A DNA stretch of 64,000 nucleotides. Source: Brevundimonas sp. (lineage in GTDB: Bacteria; Pseudomonadota; Alphaproteobacteria; Caulobacterales; Caulobacteraceae). The stretch is taken from contig NZ_SDZL01000007.1 of assembly GCF_004210735.1 (NCBI RefSeq), positions 1 to 64,000 of the forward strand. Reading direction: 5' to 3'. Every line of letters begins with the position of its first letter. Positions within the stretch are counted from its first letter, which is position 1. The notes beneath the pieces are model-generated. The model did no database searches, had not been told where the DNA came from, and worked only from the letters and a program-made list of their open reading frames with translations. Shown here piece after piece: positions 42,709 to 51,393 of this stretch. The position numbers were made by a program, and so were the translations under genes.

Positions 42709-43682
42709 GCGACGTGGCCGTGACCTGGGCCAAGGCGCAGGAGTGTCGGGACGCCAAGGGCAACCGCGACCGGAACGCCAAGGACGTGCTGAAGACCATC
42801 GCCGCCTGGGCCGACGCCGAGGGCGAGGTTTGGGCCGCCGTGCCGGTGCTGGCGCTGGAATGCGACGTGTCGGAGCGGACGGTCCAGCGGGGACTTAGGG
42901 CGCTGAAGGGCATGGGCCTGCTGATCGAAACGGGGGCCAAGAAGACCTATATGGGCCGGCTGTATCCCATCTATCGGATGCCGCTGGATACGGGTCACGC
43001 CAGCACCATTCGCCGCCTGAAGGCCGAACGCGCGGCGGCGGCGCGGGGTGACGCGGGTGTCACCCCAAGGGACGGCGGCGGGGTGACGCGGGTGTCACCC
43101 CAAGACGACACGGGTGTCACCCCGCCCGGTGACACGGGTGTCACCCAAATAGGGAAGGAAATACCTCAAGAGGTTAAACCTCTAGCGGGTGCGCGCGAGC
43201 GCGAGGCGGCGATATGGGCATGGGCGGCCAAGGCCCCCGAGCGGGTCAGCCCTCGTCAGGTCGAGCGGGCGTGGCTGGCGGCGATGGAGCGGTCGGCCAT
43301 GACGCCCGAGCGGCTGCTGAGCGCGGTGCGGGCCGCCGTGGCGCGCGACCCCGACTTCGCCCGCGACAGGGCGATGAACCTGGACCGCTGGCTGGACGAG
43401 GATCGGTTCGAAGTCTGGCTTCCCGATGACGACGCCCTGGCCCAGGCGCCGGTCGCGGCGGGCTGGTCGGGACCGCGTCAGGTTCGCGACGTGGTGGTGT
43501 CGGCCATGGGCGATGCGGGGGCCGCCAGCTACCTGAACCCGGCCCGTTGGGACGAGACGCGCCGGGTCGTCCAGGCCGCCACCAGCGTCGCCGCCACGCG
43601 GTTGATCGACGGGGCGGGGCGAGCGCTGAAGGCCATCGGGGTCTCGGTCGAGCATGCGGGACCGGCGGTGCGTCATGGCTGA
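42705..43682 (+). CDS. Replication initiator-like winged-helix protein (lambda O-like)
   Basis: A 325-residue protein. The N-terminal ~90 residues are a winged helix of the replication/HTH_36 type (LKTIAAWADAEGEVWAAVPVLALECDVSERTVQRGLRAL), typical of phage initiators. Residues ~110-150 are a Gly/Thr/Asp linker whose DNA carries four iteron-like repeats. The C-terminal ~165 residues are helical and rich in Ala/Arg with LDRWLDEDRFEVWLPDDD, and would contact replication partners. The arrangement of N-terminal DNA-binding domain, origin inside the gene, then C-terminal interaction domain matches lambda O. No helicase loader or helicase is next to it. Confidence 0.7.
   Translation: MSDVAVTWAKAQECRDAKGNRDRNAKDVLKTIAAWADAEGEVWAAVPVLALECDVSERTVQRGLRALKGMGLLIETGAKKTYMGRLYPIYRMPLDTGHASTIRRLKAERAAAARGDAGVTPRDGGGVTRVSPQDDTGVTPPGDTGVTQIGKEIPQEVKPLAGAREREAAIWAWAAKAPERVSPRQVERAWLAAMERSAMTPERLLSAVRAAVARDPDFARDRAMNLDRWLDEDRFEVWLPDDDALAQAPVAAGWSGPRQVRDVVVSAMGDAGAASYLNPARWDETRRVVQAATSVAATRLIDGAGRALKAIGVSVEHAGPAVRHG
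43047..43147 (+). repeat. Four iteron-like repeats inside the initiator gene
   Basis: Units of about 20 bases with pattern GGTGACRCGGGTGTCACCCC at 43047-43066, 43082-43101, 43104-43123 (degenerate left end) and 43128-43147, spaced 35, 22 and 24 bases start to start. Each unit has an internal inverted repeat (GGTGAC/GTCACC). They encode the GVT linker of the initiator and are followed by AT-rich DNA. This is how lambda-type origins look. Confidence 0.7.
43148..43183 (+). other. AT-rich stretch beside iterons, possible unwinding element
   Basis: Directly after the last iteron is a notably AT-richer segment in an otherwise very GC-rich region, ending in a perfect inverted repeat at 43169-43183 (AGAGGTT, A, AACCTCT). 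Its place matches the AT-rich unwinding region of lambda-like origins. Confidence 0.5.
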
Positions 43683-44496
43683 GGGATCGAGCGCGGCCCG
43701 GATGATGGTCGCCGCCGTGGGCCGCATGGCGAAGCCTGTTGTTGAGGCCGAAGTGGTCGAGACGCGCGTGGGCGGGCGGGCGCTGAACCGTTGGCAGCAG
43801 ACGGCGCTGATGCGGGCGGCGATGCTGGCCTCGGGATCGGTCGAGCAGCGGCGGCAGGCGGCGGCCCTGGTGCGCCGTGTCGAGCAGCAGCTGGCGGGCG
43901 AGAATGAGGCCGAGGCGGTCGAGGCCGGGATCGCCGACACGGTCGAGCGCCTGAGGCGAACCGGGGCCGAGGTCGAGGTCGGAGACATCGAACAGGCCGA
44001 GTTCATCCGCGACCGCTTTGGCGGGGTGATGCGCCACCAGGGCGAGGCGATGATCAAGGTGACGACGGTCCGCCGGGTCAGCCGCGTGGACGGGGTTGAG
44101 AGCCTGTGGCGCGCGGGCGGGCTGTCGGACGGGGAGCGGCAGACGGCGTTGCGATACCGCTCCCTCTATGAGGCGGGGCTTGCTCCCCTGGGGAGCAGTC
44201 TCGGCGATCCGGAGCGGAGCACGCGGCAGGCGGTCAGCAGCGACAGGCTGGTGTGGGCCGGATTGGATCGCGGGGCGGCCCTCGTCTATCGGACGGAGAT
44301 CGGACGACGCCTCGGCGACAACAGGGTTGTAGCGGTGCTGGACGCCGTCGCCGGGCGTGGCGAGACGATCCGTTCCCTGGGTGCAGGCGGTGATGCCAAC
44401 GGTTTGAACCGGGCACGTCTGCGGCAGGCCCTGGCGGTCGTGGCCAGCGTTGTCGTGCTCCCCTTGGAAGACCTGCTTGCGAATCAGGAACGCTAA
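43675..44496 (+). CDS. Phage protein of unknown function before the late genes
   Basis: A 273-residue protein that overlaps the initiator gene by eight bases. The N-terminal ~90 residues are helical and Ala/Glu/Arg-rich (EQRRQAAALVRRVEQQLAGENEAE). The middle holds IKVTTVRRVSRVDGVESL, then LWRAGGLSDGERQTALRYRSLYEAGLAPLG, which recalls HTH-adjacent regions in phage late regulators, and the C-terminus ends in a helical part. It is the last gene before HNH/terminase, where a late-gene activator would be expected, but function is not shown. Confidence 0.55.
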   Translation: MAEGSSAARMMVAAVGRMAKPVVEAEVVETRVGGRALNRWQQTALMRAAMLASGSVEQRRQAAALVRRVEQQLAGENEAEAVEAGIADTVERLRRTGAEVEVGDIEQAEFIRDRFGGVMRHQGEAMIKVTTVRRVSRVDGVESLWRAGGLSDGERQTALRYRSLYEAGLAPLGSSLGDPERSTRQAVSSDRLVWAGLDRGAALVYRTEIGRRLGDNRVVAVLDAVAGRGETIRSLGAGGDANGLNRARLRQALAVVASVVVLPLEDLLANQER

Positions 44497-44500
44497 GCGC

Positions 44501-44587
44501 ATGGACTCGACACGTTCGAGAGGTGCGACTGGAACGGAGCGACGCGCTCCCCCGGTCGCTCCCCCTCCCGACGACGGGTCGGCCTGA
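44501..44587 (+). CDS. Possible 28-residue leader peptide before HNH gene
   Basis: A short ORF (MDSTRSRGATGTERR start, Pro-rich end) begins five bases after the preceding stop, and its TGA shares one base with the HNH gene ATG (TGATG). It has no known motif and no ribosome binding site of note. It may couple translation of the endonuclease or be chance. Confidence 0.25.
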   Translation: MDSTRSRGATGTERRAPPVAPPPDDGSA

Positions 44588-44988
44588 TGCCCTCCCTTCC
44601 TCCGACATTCCGACCCGCCAACGCCGTGACCCGGCGCGACACGAACCGCGCATCAGACGCCCGGCGAGGGTCGGCCCGCGAGCGGGGATACACCTCGGCA
44701 TGGGATCGGGCGTCGCGCGGTCATCTGCGGTCATCACCGCTGTGCCGCTACTGCGAACTGATCGACGAAGTGACGGCGGCGACGCTGACGGATCACCTCT
44801 ATCCGCATCGCGGGGACCAGGCGCTGTTCTGGAACCGCACCTACTGGATCAGTTGCTGCAAGCCCTGCCACGACGGGTTCAAGCAGCGGCTGGAGCGACA
44901 GGGCCGAATGGCTCTCGACAACCTGGCGGTCAGGCTGGGCCTGCCGCCGCTTCCTCCTTCATCCGCGCCGATCCTGCGCGGGACCTGA
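44587..44988 (+). CDS. HNH endonuclease
   Basis: A 133-residue HNH nuclease. The zinc cysteines are in LCRYCELI and SCCKPCHDGF, and the H-N-H core is in LTDHLYPHRGD through FWNRTYWIS to the CHDGF His. It lies directly before the small terminase, the usual position of phage HNH proteins that help the terminase in packaging. It starts by TGATG overlap with a short upstream ORF; no strong ribosome binding site is present. Confidence 0.85.
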   Translation: MPSLPPTFRPANAVTRRDTNRASDARRGSARERGYTSAWDRASRGHLRSSPLCRYCELIDEVTAATLTDHLYPHRGDQALFWNRTYWISCCKPCHDGFKQRLERQGRMALDNLAVRLGLPPLPPSSAPILRGT

Positions 44989-45046
44989 CCGGGCGAGGCC
45001 GCGAAACACGGCTGACCTTAGAGCGAGAAGCTACCTGTGGCGCGGA

Positions 45047-45083
45047 GGCGAGCTGGGGACCTGAGACCCCGCCAAGGCTCGCC
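45047..45083. repeat. Inverted repeat in structured leader before terS
   Basis: GGCGAGC (45047-45053) pairs with GCTCGCC (45077-45083), enclosing a GGGG/CCCC core. A second GC-rich hairpin (CCCC-GCC-GGGG) lies at 45128-45138, and a T-rich stretch precedes terS. The 252-base gap 44989-45240 holds no ORF that I accept; a packaging site or regulatory RNA is possible. Confidence 0.4.
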
Positions 45084-45240
45084 GAGTTAGGCAGGCAAGG
45101 CAGCAACGCCCGGACCCCTGCCCTCCGCCCCGCCGGGGAGGGGGGTGGGTCGATCTCTCCAACCTTTCGGTTAGGGACCGGCGGGGGCAACCAAAATCTT
45201 TGGGCGCGAATATCCGGAATAATTTTTTGGGAGACCTTTC

Positions 45241-45783
45241 ATGGCGAGGGGACGAAAGCCCGACCCCGCGTCGGTGAAGGTGGCCAAGGGCAATCCCAGC
45301 CGCCGCCGTATCGGTGTCGATCCTGTGGTGCAGCCGGCGCGACCGGGAGCGGTGCAGCCGCCGACCTGGCTGAAGGGTGATGGGCTCAAGGTTTGGGATC
45401 GGCTGTCGCCGCGCCTAGAGCTGCTGAAGTTGCTGACGCCGGTCGATGCGGAAGCGTTCGGGCGCTACTGCCGGAACTTCGCGCGGTGGCTGAAGATGCA
45501 GGAGCGCCTCGACACCGAGGGCGAGATTTATGAGATCGTGACGGCCAGCGGGACTGTGCGCCGTCCGGACCCGGCCTACATGATCGGCGACCGGCTGGAG
45601 CGTCAGCTGATCTCGGCGGAAGATCGGTTCGGGCTGAACCCGGCCGAGCGGCAGCGTCTGTTCGCATCCAGGGCCACGACGCCGGATCCGGCGGGTGATC
45701 TGTTTGGCTCGCGCCCCGAACCCGGTTCGTCAAAGACGGACGAGGCCGAGGCGCCGGCGCGCACGATCGGGCTGCTGAACTAG
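45241..45783 (+). CDS. Terminase small subunit (P27-like)
   Basis: A 180-residue protein of the P27/TerS type: MARGRKPDPASVKVAKGNPSRRR at the start, then PTWLKGDGLKVWDRLSPRL and DPAYMIGDRLERQLISAEDRFGLNPAERQRL. It recognises phage DNA and guides the large terminase. GGGAGA lies eight bases before the ATG. The 252 bases upstream have strong GC hairpins and could hold the packaging site. It ends five bases before the large subunit ATG. Confidence 0.85.
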   Translation: MARGRKPDPASVKVAKGNPSRRRIGVDPVVQPARPGAVQPPTWLKGDGLKVWDRLSPRLELLKLLTPVDAEAFGRYCRNFARWLKMQERLDTEGEIYEIVTASGTVRRPDPAYMIGDRLERQLISAEDRFGLNPAERQRLFASRATTPDPAGDLFGSRPEPGSSKTDEAEAPARTIGLLN

Positions 45784-45788
45784 ACCGC

Positions 45789-47453
45789 ATGGTCCTCAAG
45801 GTCGGGACGCCTGACCGCCCGCTGGGCGTCGGGAGCAAAGCGACGTGGTCGGTCGAGCGGGGTTGCTGGGTCGAAGGCGAATACTGGTTCGACCAGCGGG
45901 CCGCAGACGCGGCGGTCGCCTTCTTCCACAACAACCTTCGGCTGACCGAGGGCGAGTGGGCGGGGCGGCCGTTCCGGCTGGAGGGCTGGCAGGAGGGTGA
46001 CATTGTCCGGCCGCTGTTCGGCTGGAAGCGAGCGGACGGGACGCGGCGTTATCGGCGCGCCATCGTCTGGGTGCCGCGAAAGAACGGCAAGACGGAGCTG
46101 GCCGCCGGCGTCGCGCTGCTGGCGCTGATCGGCGACGCGGAGCCGGGCGGTCAGGTCTATTCGATCGCCAAGGACAAGGACCAGGCCAGCCTCGTCTTCC
46201 GCAAGGCGGTGGCGATGGTGAACCTGTCGCCGCTGCTGTCGGAGCACCTGGAGTGCTTCAAGCCGTCGATCTACTGCGCGGAGCTGGGCGCGGCGTTCAA
46301 GCCGCTGTCGGGATCGCCGACCGGCAAGCACGGTCTGTCGATGTCGGGACTGGTCGGGGACGAGATCCACGAATGGCCGAACGGGGACCTCTACACCTTC
46401 GTTCACCAATCCTCGGCCGCGCGGCGCCAGCCGCTTGAGTTCCTGATTTCGACGGCCGGCGAGCGGATCGGCTACGGCTGGGAGACCTGGGATTACTGCC
46501 TGAAAGTTCAGGACGGATCGATCGACGATCCGGACACGCTGGTCGTCATCTACGCCGTGCCGCCGGAGGCGGACTGGACCGATCCGGCGGTGTGGGCGCA
46601 GGCGAATCCGAACCTGGGCGTCAGCGTCAAGCGTGAGTATCTGGAAGCGGAGTGCCGCAAGGCGCGGGAGAGCCCGCGCCTGGAGAACGACTTCAAGCGC
46701 TATCACCTGAACCTCTGGACCGAACAGGCCGTCCGCTGGCTGTCGATCGAGAAGTGGGATGCGTGCGCGGGGCCGATTCACTGGTCCGAGCTGGCAGAAA
46801 GCCTGCGCGGGCGACGGTGTTTCGTCGGCAACGACCTGTCGCAGACGACCGATCTGACGGCGTCGCTGCTGGTGTTTCCGCCCGAAGAAGAGGGGCGGAC
46901 GTGGGCGTTCCTGCCGCGCTTCTATCTGCCACGCGAGCGGATCGCGGAGCGTGTGCGCCGGGACCGGGTGCCCTATGACAAGTGGGTCCGCGAAGGCGCC
47001 CTGACCCCGACCGAGGGGAACGTCGTCGACTATGAGTTCGTGAAAGCCCAGCTGCGGGCCGACGCGGAGATGTTCCAGTTCCAGCGGGTCGGCTTCGATC
47101 CCTGGAACGCCATGCAGGTGATGATCCAGCTGACCGGTGAGGGCATGCCCTGCGAACAGGTTCGCCAGGGCTTCCTGACGTTGTCGGGTCCGTCGAAAGA
47201 GCTGGAGCGGTTGCTGCTGGACCAGGCGCTGGCCCACGGCGGCCATCCCGTGCTGCGCTGGTGCGCGCAGAACGTGGCGATCGAGACGGACGCCGCCGGC
47301 AACATCAAGCCGTCCAAGGCAAAATCGACTGAACGGATCGACGGCATCGCCGCCCTTGTGACGGGGCTGGCGCTGGCGGTGGCGGATGACGGCGGCGGGC
47401 TTGCGGCCTCGCCCTGGGACGATCCGAACTTCTCTCTGGCGGGGGCGGCATGA
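45789..47453 (+). CDS. Terminase large subunit
   Basis: A 554-residue DNA-packaging motor. The ATPase Walker A-like motif is VPRKNGKTELAAG near residue ~97, the Walker B segment is LVGDEIHEW, and the C-terminal nuclease domain has FVGNDLSQTTDLTASLLVF with metal-binding Asp residues and a late VGFDPWNAMQ. These fit the HK97-like TerL family. The portal gene follows with an ATGA overlap. Confidence 0.95.
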   Translation: MVLKVGTPDRPLGVGSKATWSVERGCWVEGEYWFDQRAADAAVAFFHNNLRLTEGEWAGRPFRLEGWQEGDIVRPLFGWKRADGTRRYRRAIVWVPRKNGKTELAAGVALLALIGDAEPGGQVYSIAKDKDQASLVFRKAVAMVNLSPLLSEHLECFKPSIYCAELGAAFKPLSGSPTGKHGLSMSGLVGDEIHEWPNGDLYTFVHQSSAARRQPLEFLISTAGERIGYGWETWDYCLKVQDGSIDDPDTLVVIYAVPPEADWTDPAVWAQANPNLGVSVKREYLEAECRKARESPRLENDFKRYHLNLWTEQAVRWLSIEKWDACAGPIHWSELAESLRGRRCFVGNDLSQTTDLTASLLVFPPEEEGRTWAFLPRFYLPRERIAERVRRDRVPYDKWVREGALTPTEGNVVDYEFVKAQLRADAEMFQFQRVGFDPWNAMQVMIQLTGEGMPCEQVRQGFLTLSGPSKELERLLLDQALAHGGHPVLRWCAQNVAIETDAAGNIKPSKAKSTERIDGIAALVTGLALAVADDGGGLAASPWDDPNFSLAGAA

Positions 47454-48691
47454 GCTTCTTCGACCGTTTCCGGCGTGGTGAAACGCGGGCTGCGAGCATC
47501 GAGAACCCCACGGTTCCGGTCAGCAGCAAGGACTTCCTGGCGTTCTTCCTCGGCCAGGGCGCGGTCAATCTGCCGCCGGTCACGCCGGACAGTGCCATGA
47601 CCGTGCCAGCCGTCGCGGCGGCCGTGACCTTCCTGTCCAGCGCGCTGGCGAACCTGCCCCTGCACCTGTTCAAGGACAAGGGCGAGGCCGGGGTCGAGCG
47701 CGACCGATCGGACCTGTCGAAGGTTCTGAACGAGGCCATGAACGACGAGTGGTCGAGCTTCGCGGCCCGCCGCTATTTCTGGTCACAGGTGTTCAGTGCG
47801 CCCGGTCGGGGCCTGCTGTATATCGAACGGGCCGGCCCCAAGATCCTGAGCCTGTGGCCGATGGATGCGAGCACGACCGTCGTGCAGCGCGTCCAGGGAC
47901 GCCGCGTCTATCACTATGGCGGCCGGGCCTATCCGGCGTCGGATATCATCGACGTTCCGTTCCTGCTGAAGTCCGATCAGCTCAGCAGCCATAGCCCTTT
48001 CGTGATGGCGTCGAAGGCCATTCAGCTGGCGCTGTCGCTGGGCGACTACGCCAGCGGCTTCTTCGCCGGCGGGGGCGTCCCGCCCTTGGCGTTGACCGGG
48101 CCGATGCCGTCAGGCGCCGATGCGGTACGTCGGGCGCAGGCCGACATCAAGCGGGCCATCGACGCGGCGAAGGCCAACAACGAACCGGTGTTTCCGATAC
48201 CCGCCGGCTATGAACTGAAGCCTGTCGGGTTCGAGCCCGACAAGGGGCAGATGACCGAGGCTCGGCGCTTCCAGGTCGAAGAGTTTTCGCGCGTGTGGGG
48301 CCTGCCGCCGGTCTTCCTTCAGGACCTGACGCACGGGACGTTCACGAACACGGAGCAGCAGGATCTGTTCCTGGCCAAGCATCTGATCAGCGCCTGGGCC
48401 AAGGCGCTGGAAGACGAGCTGAATCTGAAGCTGTTCGGGCCCCGCCGGAACCGCCGCTACGTCGAACACAATCTGGGCGGCCTAGAGCGCGGCGATCTGA
48501 AGAGCCGAATGGAGGCGCTGGCGCGCGGCGTCCAGACGGCGATCCTGACGCCCGACGAGGCGCGGGCATACGAGAACCGGCCGCCGAAGCGCGGCGGGGA
48601 CCAGCTCTACATCCAAGGCGCCACGGTTCCTCTTGGGGCGCAGCCTCAGTCCGGAACCCCTACCCCGAAAGAAGATGGAGAGGCCGAATGA
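47450..48691 (+). CDS. Portal protein (HK97 family)
   Basis: A 413-residue portal. The conserved features are SAMTVPAVAAAVTFLSSALANLPLHLF at the start, the RGLLYIERAGPKILSLWPMDASTTVV region, and EEFSRVWGLPPVFLQDLTHGTFTNTEQQDLFL, the family signature. It forms the dodecameric DNA entry ring. Overlaps by four bases at both ends (terminase upstream, protease downstream) show the compact late operon. Confidence 0.93.
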   Translation: MSFFDRFRRGETRAASIENPTVPVSSKDFLAFFLGQGAVNLPPVTPDSAMTVPAVAAAVTFLSSALANLPLHLFKDKGEAGVERDRSDLSKVLNEAMNDEWSSFAARRYFWSQVFSAPGRGLLYIERAGPKILSLWPMDASTTVVQRVQGRRVYHYGGRAYPASDIIDVPFLLKSDQLSSHSPFVMASKAIQLALSLGDYASGFFAGGGVPPLALTGPMPSGADAVRRAQADIKRAIDAAKANNEPVFPIPAGYELKPVGFEPDKGQMTEARRFQVEEFSRVWGLPPVFLQDLTHGTFTNTEQQDLFLAKHLISAWAKALEDELNLKLFGPRRNRRYVEHNLGGLERGDLKSRMEALARGVQTAILTPDEARAYENRPPKRGGDQLYIQGATVPLGAQPQSGTPTPKEDGEAE

Positions 48692-49266
48692 CCCTTGAGA
48701 CCCGCGCGCTGGTTGGTTCGTTGGAGAGCCGATCGTCTGATGACGGCGCTCGCGTCGGCGGGCTGGGCATCACCTACAACAGCGCCACCGAGATCGGCGA
48801 CAGCTTCAAGGAAGTCTTTGCCCCCGGCGCCTTCTCAGGATCGATCGCGAGCGATGTTCTGGCGTTCTTCGGCCATGACCGGAACCGGGTTCTGGGTCGC
48901 ACGACGGCCGGCACGCTTCGACTGTCCGAGGATGAGCGCGGGGTGTCCTATGAAATCGACCTGCCCGACACCTCGGACGGGCGGGACCTGGCTGTCTCTG
49001 TCGGCAGGGGGGACATTCGCGGCACCTCGTTTGGCTTCCGGGCGATCAAGGAAACCTGGGACGATACGACCGAGCCTCCGACCCGCACGATCCACAAGGC
49101 GGAGCTGCGGGAGATCTCGCCCACGGCCCAGCCTGCTTACGGCGACACGACCATCGCGCTGCGCTCGCTGGATGCAGCGCGCAAGGAACGCCGGTCCCAC
49201 AACTTCAGTCATGCGGCGCGTCGGCTTCGCATGAAGGTTTCCCTCGACCTGAAAGGCCGAGAGTAA
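48688..49266 (+). CDS. Prohead protease (U35/HK97 family)
   Basis: A 192-residue capsid-maturation protease. Catalytic His is in FFGHDRNRVLGRT, Ser in IRGTSFGF; the typical opening FAPGAFSGSI is also present. It should cleave the N-terminal delta domain of the capsid protein. It starts by ATGA overlap with the portal; an open frame extending further back belongs to the portal gene. Confidence 0.9.
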   Translation: MTLETRALVGSLESRSSDDGARVGGLGITYNSATEIGDSFKEVFAPGAFSGSIASDVLAFFGHDRNRVLGRTTAGTLRLSEDERGVSYEIDLPDTSDGRDLAVSVGRGDIRGTSFGFRAIKETWDDTTEPPTRTIHKAELREISPTAQPAYGDTTIALRSLDAARKERRSHNFSHAARRLRMKVSLDLKGRE

Positions 49267-49320
49267 GGCAGCGCTCCCGCGCTCGTCCGAACCCTGTCAG
49301 CGACAACATAGGAGCACCCC

Positions 49321-50577
49321 ATGTCGCGCATCATCGAACTGCGGGAGAAGCAGGCCCAGCTGGTGGCCGAAGCCCGCGAACGCCTGGACCAGATCAACGC
49401 CAACACCGACGAGTCGCGCGCGGCCGAGTTGGAAACCCAGCACGACGCAGCCATGGCCGAGCACGACCGCATCGACAAGCTGATCGAGCGCGAAGAGCGC
49501 ATGGAGCGCGTCGAACAGCGCGCCAACGAACTGCGCGAACAGCGCCGCCCGACGCCCCCGGACGGCCAGGAACAGCGCGGCGATGACGGCAAGATCGAAT
49601 ACCGCCAGGTCTTCGCCAAGGTCGTCTGCGGCGTGTCGCCGTCGGACCTGACGGCCGAGGAGCGCCAGGTGCTGCAGAAGGGTGTTGCGGAGTTCCGCGC
49701 CCAGACCGCCGGCACCACCACGGCGGGCGGGTACACCGTGCCGACCGAACTGCTGGGCGAGATCGAAAAGGCCATGAAGGCCTGGGGGCCGATGTATGAC
49801 AGCGACATCTGCCGCGTCCTCACGACCTCGGGCGGCAATCCTCTGAAGCTGCCGACCGTTGACGACACGGGCAGCACGGCTGAGGCCCATACCGAAAACA
49901 CGGCCCTGACTGACGACGGCGGCAAGGACGTGACCTTCGGCCAGAAGTCGCTGGACGCCTATGCCTTCGATACCGAGTTCGTGCGTTGGTCGTGGCTGCT
50001 GGAGGCCGACAGCATCTTCAACATGGAAGCGCTGCTGGGCGAGCTACTGGGCGAACGCCTGGCCCGCATCGCCAACAAGCAGCTGACCATCGGCACCGGG
50101 TCGTCGGCGCCGAACGGCATCGTCACCGCTTCTTCGCTGGGCGTAACCGCTGCGGCCACCACGGCCATCACCTTCGACGAGCTGATCGACCTGGAACACT
50201 CGGTCGACCCGGCTTACCGCAAGGCGCCGGGCGTCGGCTACATGCTGAACGACCAGACCTTCAAGGCGATCCGCAAGCTGAAGGATCTGGAAGGCCGTTA
50301 CATCTGGCAGCAGGGCGATGTGAAGGGCGGCGCGCCGGGCACGCTGAACGGGCGCCCCTATCACATCAACCAGGACATGGCCGACATCGCCGCGGCGGCG
50401 AAGGCCATCCTGTTCGGCGACTTCAAGAAATACTGGGTGCGCAAGGTCGGGTCGCCGATCATCGGCGTGCTGCGCGAACGCTTCTGGCCCGATCTGGGGA
50501 TCGCCGGCCTGATCCGTTTCGACGGCGAGCTGGCCCAGGCGGGTGCTGTGAAGCACCTGATCCTGAAGGCCTCCTAA
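49321..50577 (+). CDS. Major capsid protein (HK97 gp5-like)
   Basis: A 418-residue capsid precursor. The first ~110 residues form a charged coiled-coil scaffold (delta) domain (LREKQAQLVAEARERLDQI and a Glu/Arg-rich stretch) to be removed by the upstream protease; the mature HK97 fold follows with AGTTTAGGYTVP, EFVRWSWLLEADSIFNM, GTGSSAPNGIV and ILFGDFKKYWVRKVGSP. GGAG is just upstream of the ATG. Confidence 0.95.
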   Translation: MSRIIELREKQAQLVAEARERLDQINANTDESRAAELETQHDAAMAEHDRIDKLIEREERMERVEQRANELREQRRPTPPDGQEQRGDDGKIEYRQVFAKVVCGVSPSDLTAEERQVLQKGVAEFRAQTAGTTTAGGYTVPTELLGEIEKAMKAWGPMYDSDICRVLTTSGGNPLKLPTVDDTGSTAEAHTENTALTDDGGKDVTFGQKSLDAYAFDTEFVRWSWLLEADSIFNMEALLGELLGERLARIANKQLTIGTGSSAPNGIVTASSLGVTAAATTAITFDELIDLEHSVDPAYRKAPGVGYMLNDQTFKAIRKLKDLEGRYIWQQGDVKGGAPGTLNGRPYHINQDMADIAAAAKAILFGDFKKYWVRKVGSPIIGVLRERFWPDLGIAGLIRFDGELAQAGAVKHLILKAS

Positions 50578-50623
50578 ACCCTCCAGGGAGCGGGGCGGGC
50601 TGCGGCCCGCCCCGGCTACTGTC

Positions 50624-50806
50624 ATGAAAATCAAGATGCTGGCGGGCTTCGAAGGCCCGACGATTTCGGTCGCCCCGGGCGCCGTCACCGACGCGTTCAG
50701 CAAGTCCGACGCCCTCAGCCTGATCGAGCATGGCTATGCCGTGCCGGTCGTGGAAGAGAAGGTCGAGCGGACGGTGAAGACGCCGCCGCCGGAGACCCGC
50801 GCCTGA
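50624..50806 (+). CDS. Small protein between capsid and connector
   Basis: A 60-residue protein (MKIKMLAGFEGPTISVAPGA start, acidic/basic C-terminal tail). It lies between capsid and connector genes where some phages code small head decoration or completion proteins. Its stop shares one base with the next ATG. No known motif. Confidence 0.6.
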   Translation: MKIKMLAGFEGPTISVAPGAVTDAFSKSDALSLIEHGYAVPVVEEKVERTVKTPPPETRA

Positions 50807-51384
50807 TGTGGCGCTCGCCCGTCGTCGTCACCCCGCCCGAGGTCGAACCGATCGACCTAGAAAGCGCGAAGGCGCACCTCAAGGTCGACGACACGGTCGA
50901 GGACGAGCTGATCGCGCTCCATATCGCCGCCGCGCGGGGACATGTCGAAAGCCTCACGGGCACGCGGATGGTCACTCAGGAGCTGGTCCTGACGGCTGAC
51001 ACCTGGGAGGATTTGGGACACCTGCCGATCGGTCCGGTGTCGGAGGTTCTGACGATCACCTATCGCGACAGCGCGGGCGCCGACGCGGCCCTTGCGGCCG
51101 ACGCTTATGAGGTCCGTCTTCATGGCCTGGAATCGGCCATTGTGCTGCGAAGCGGCCGGGCCTGGCCCGCCCGTGAAGCCGGATCGCTGATCACTGTGTC
51201 GGTTGTCGCCGGCTACGGGGAGGCGGGCGTCCAACCCGCGGAGGTGATGGCGGCCCTGAAGCTGCTGATCGGCGATTTCTACGCGCATCGTGAGACGGTG
51301 CAGGTCGGTTCGGTCGCAGGCCGCATCCCTGCTGTGGCGTCGGTGGAAGCTCTGCTGGCCAATCACAAGATCCATCTGGTCTAG
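50806..51384 (+). CDS. Head-tail connector protein (gp6-like)
   Basis: A 192-residue protein. The start PIDLESAKAHLKVDDTVEDELIALHIAAARGHVESLTG is the family signature of HK97 gp6-like connectors (long helices), followed by a beta insert and a C-terminal helix ending in ASVEALLANHKI. It forms a ring below the portal. It starts at the last base of the preceding stop. Confidence 0.88.
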   Translation: MWRSPVVVTPPEVEPIDLESAKAHLKVDDTVEDELIALHIAAARGHVESLTGTRMVTQELVLTADTWEDLGHLPIGPVSEVLTITYRDSAGADAALAADAYEVRLHGLESAIVLRSGRAWPAREAGSLITVSVVAGYGEAGVQPAEVMAALKLLIGDFYAHRETVQVGSVAGRIPAVASVEALLANHKIHLV

Positions 51385-51393
51385 GGGCGCGGC

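Noticed and set aside
43047-43147. Short regular repeats that could be read as a CRISPR array
   Set aside because: Units are ~20 bases with 2-15 base gaps, lie inside a coding gene and have no cas genes; they fit origin iterons better.
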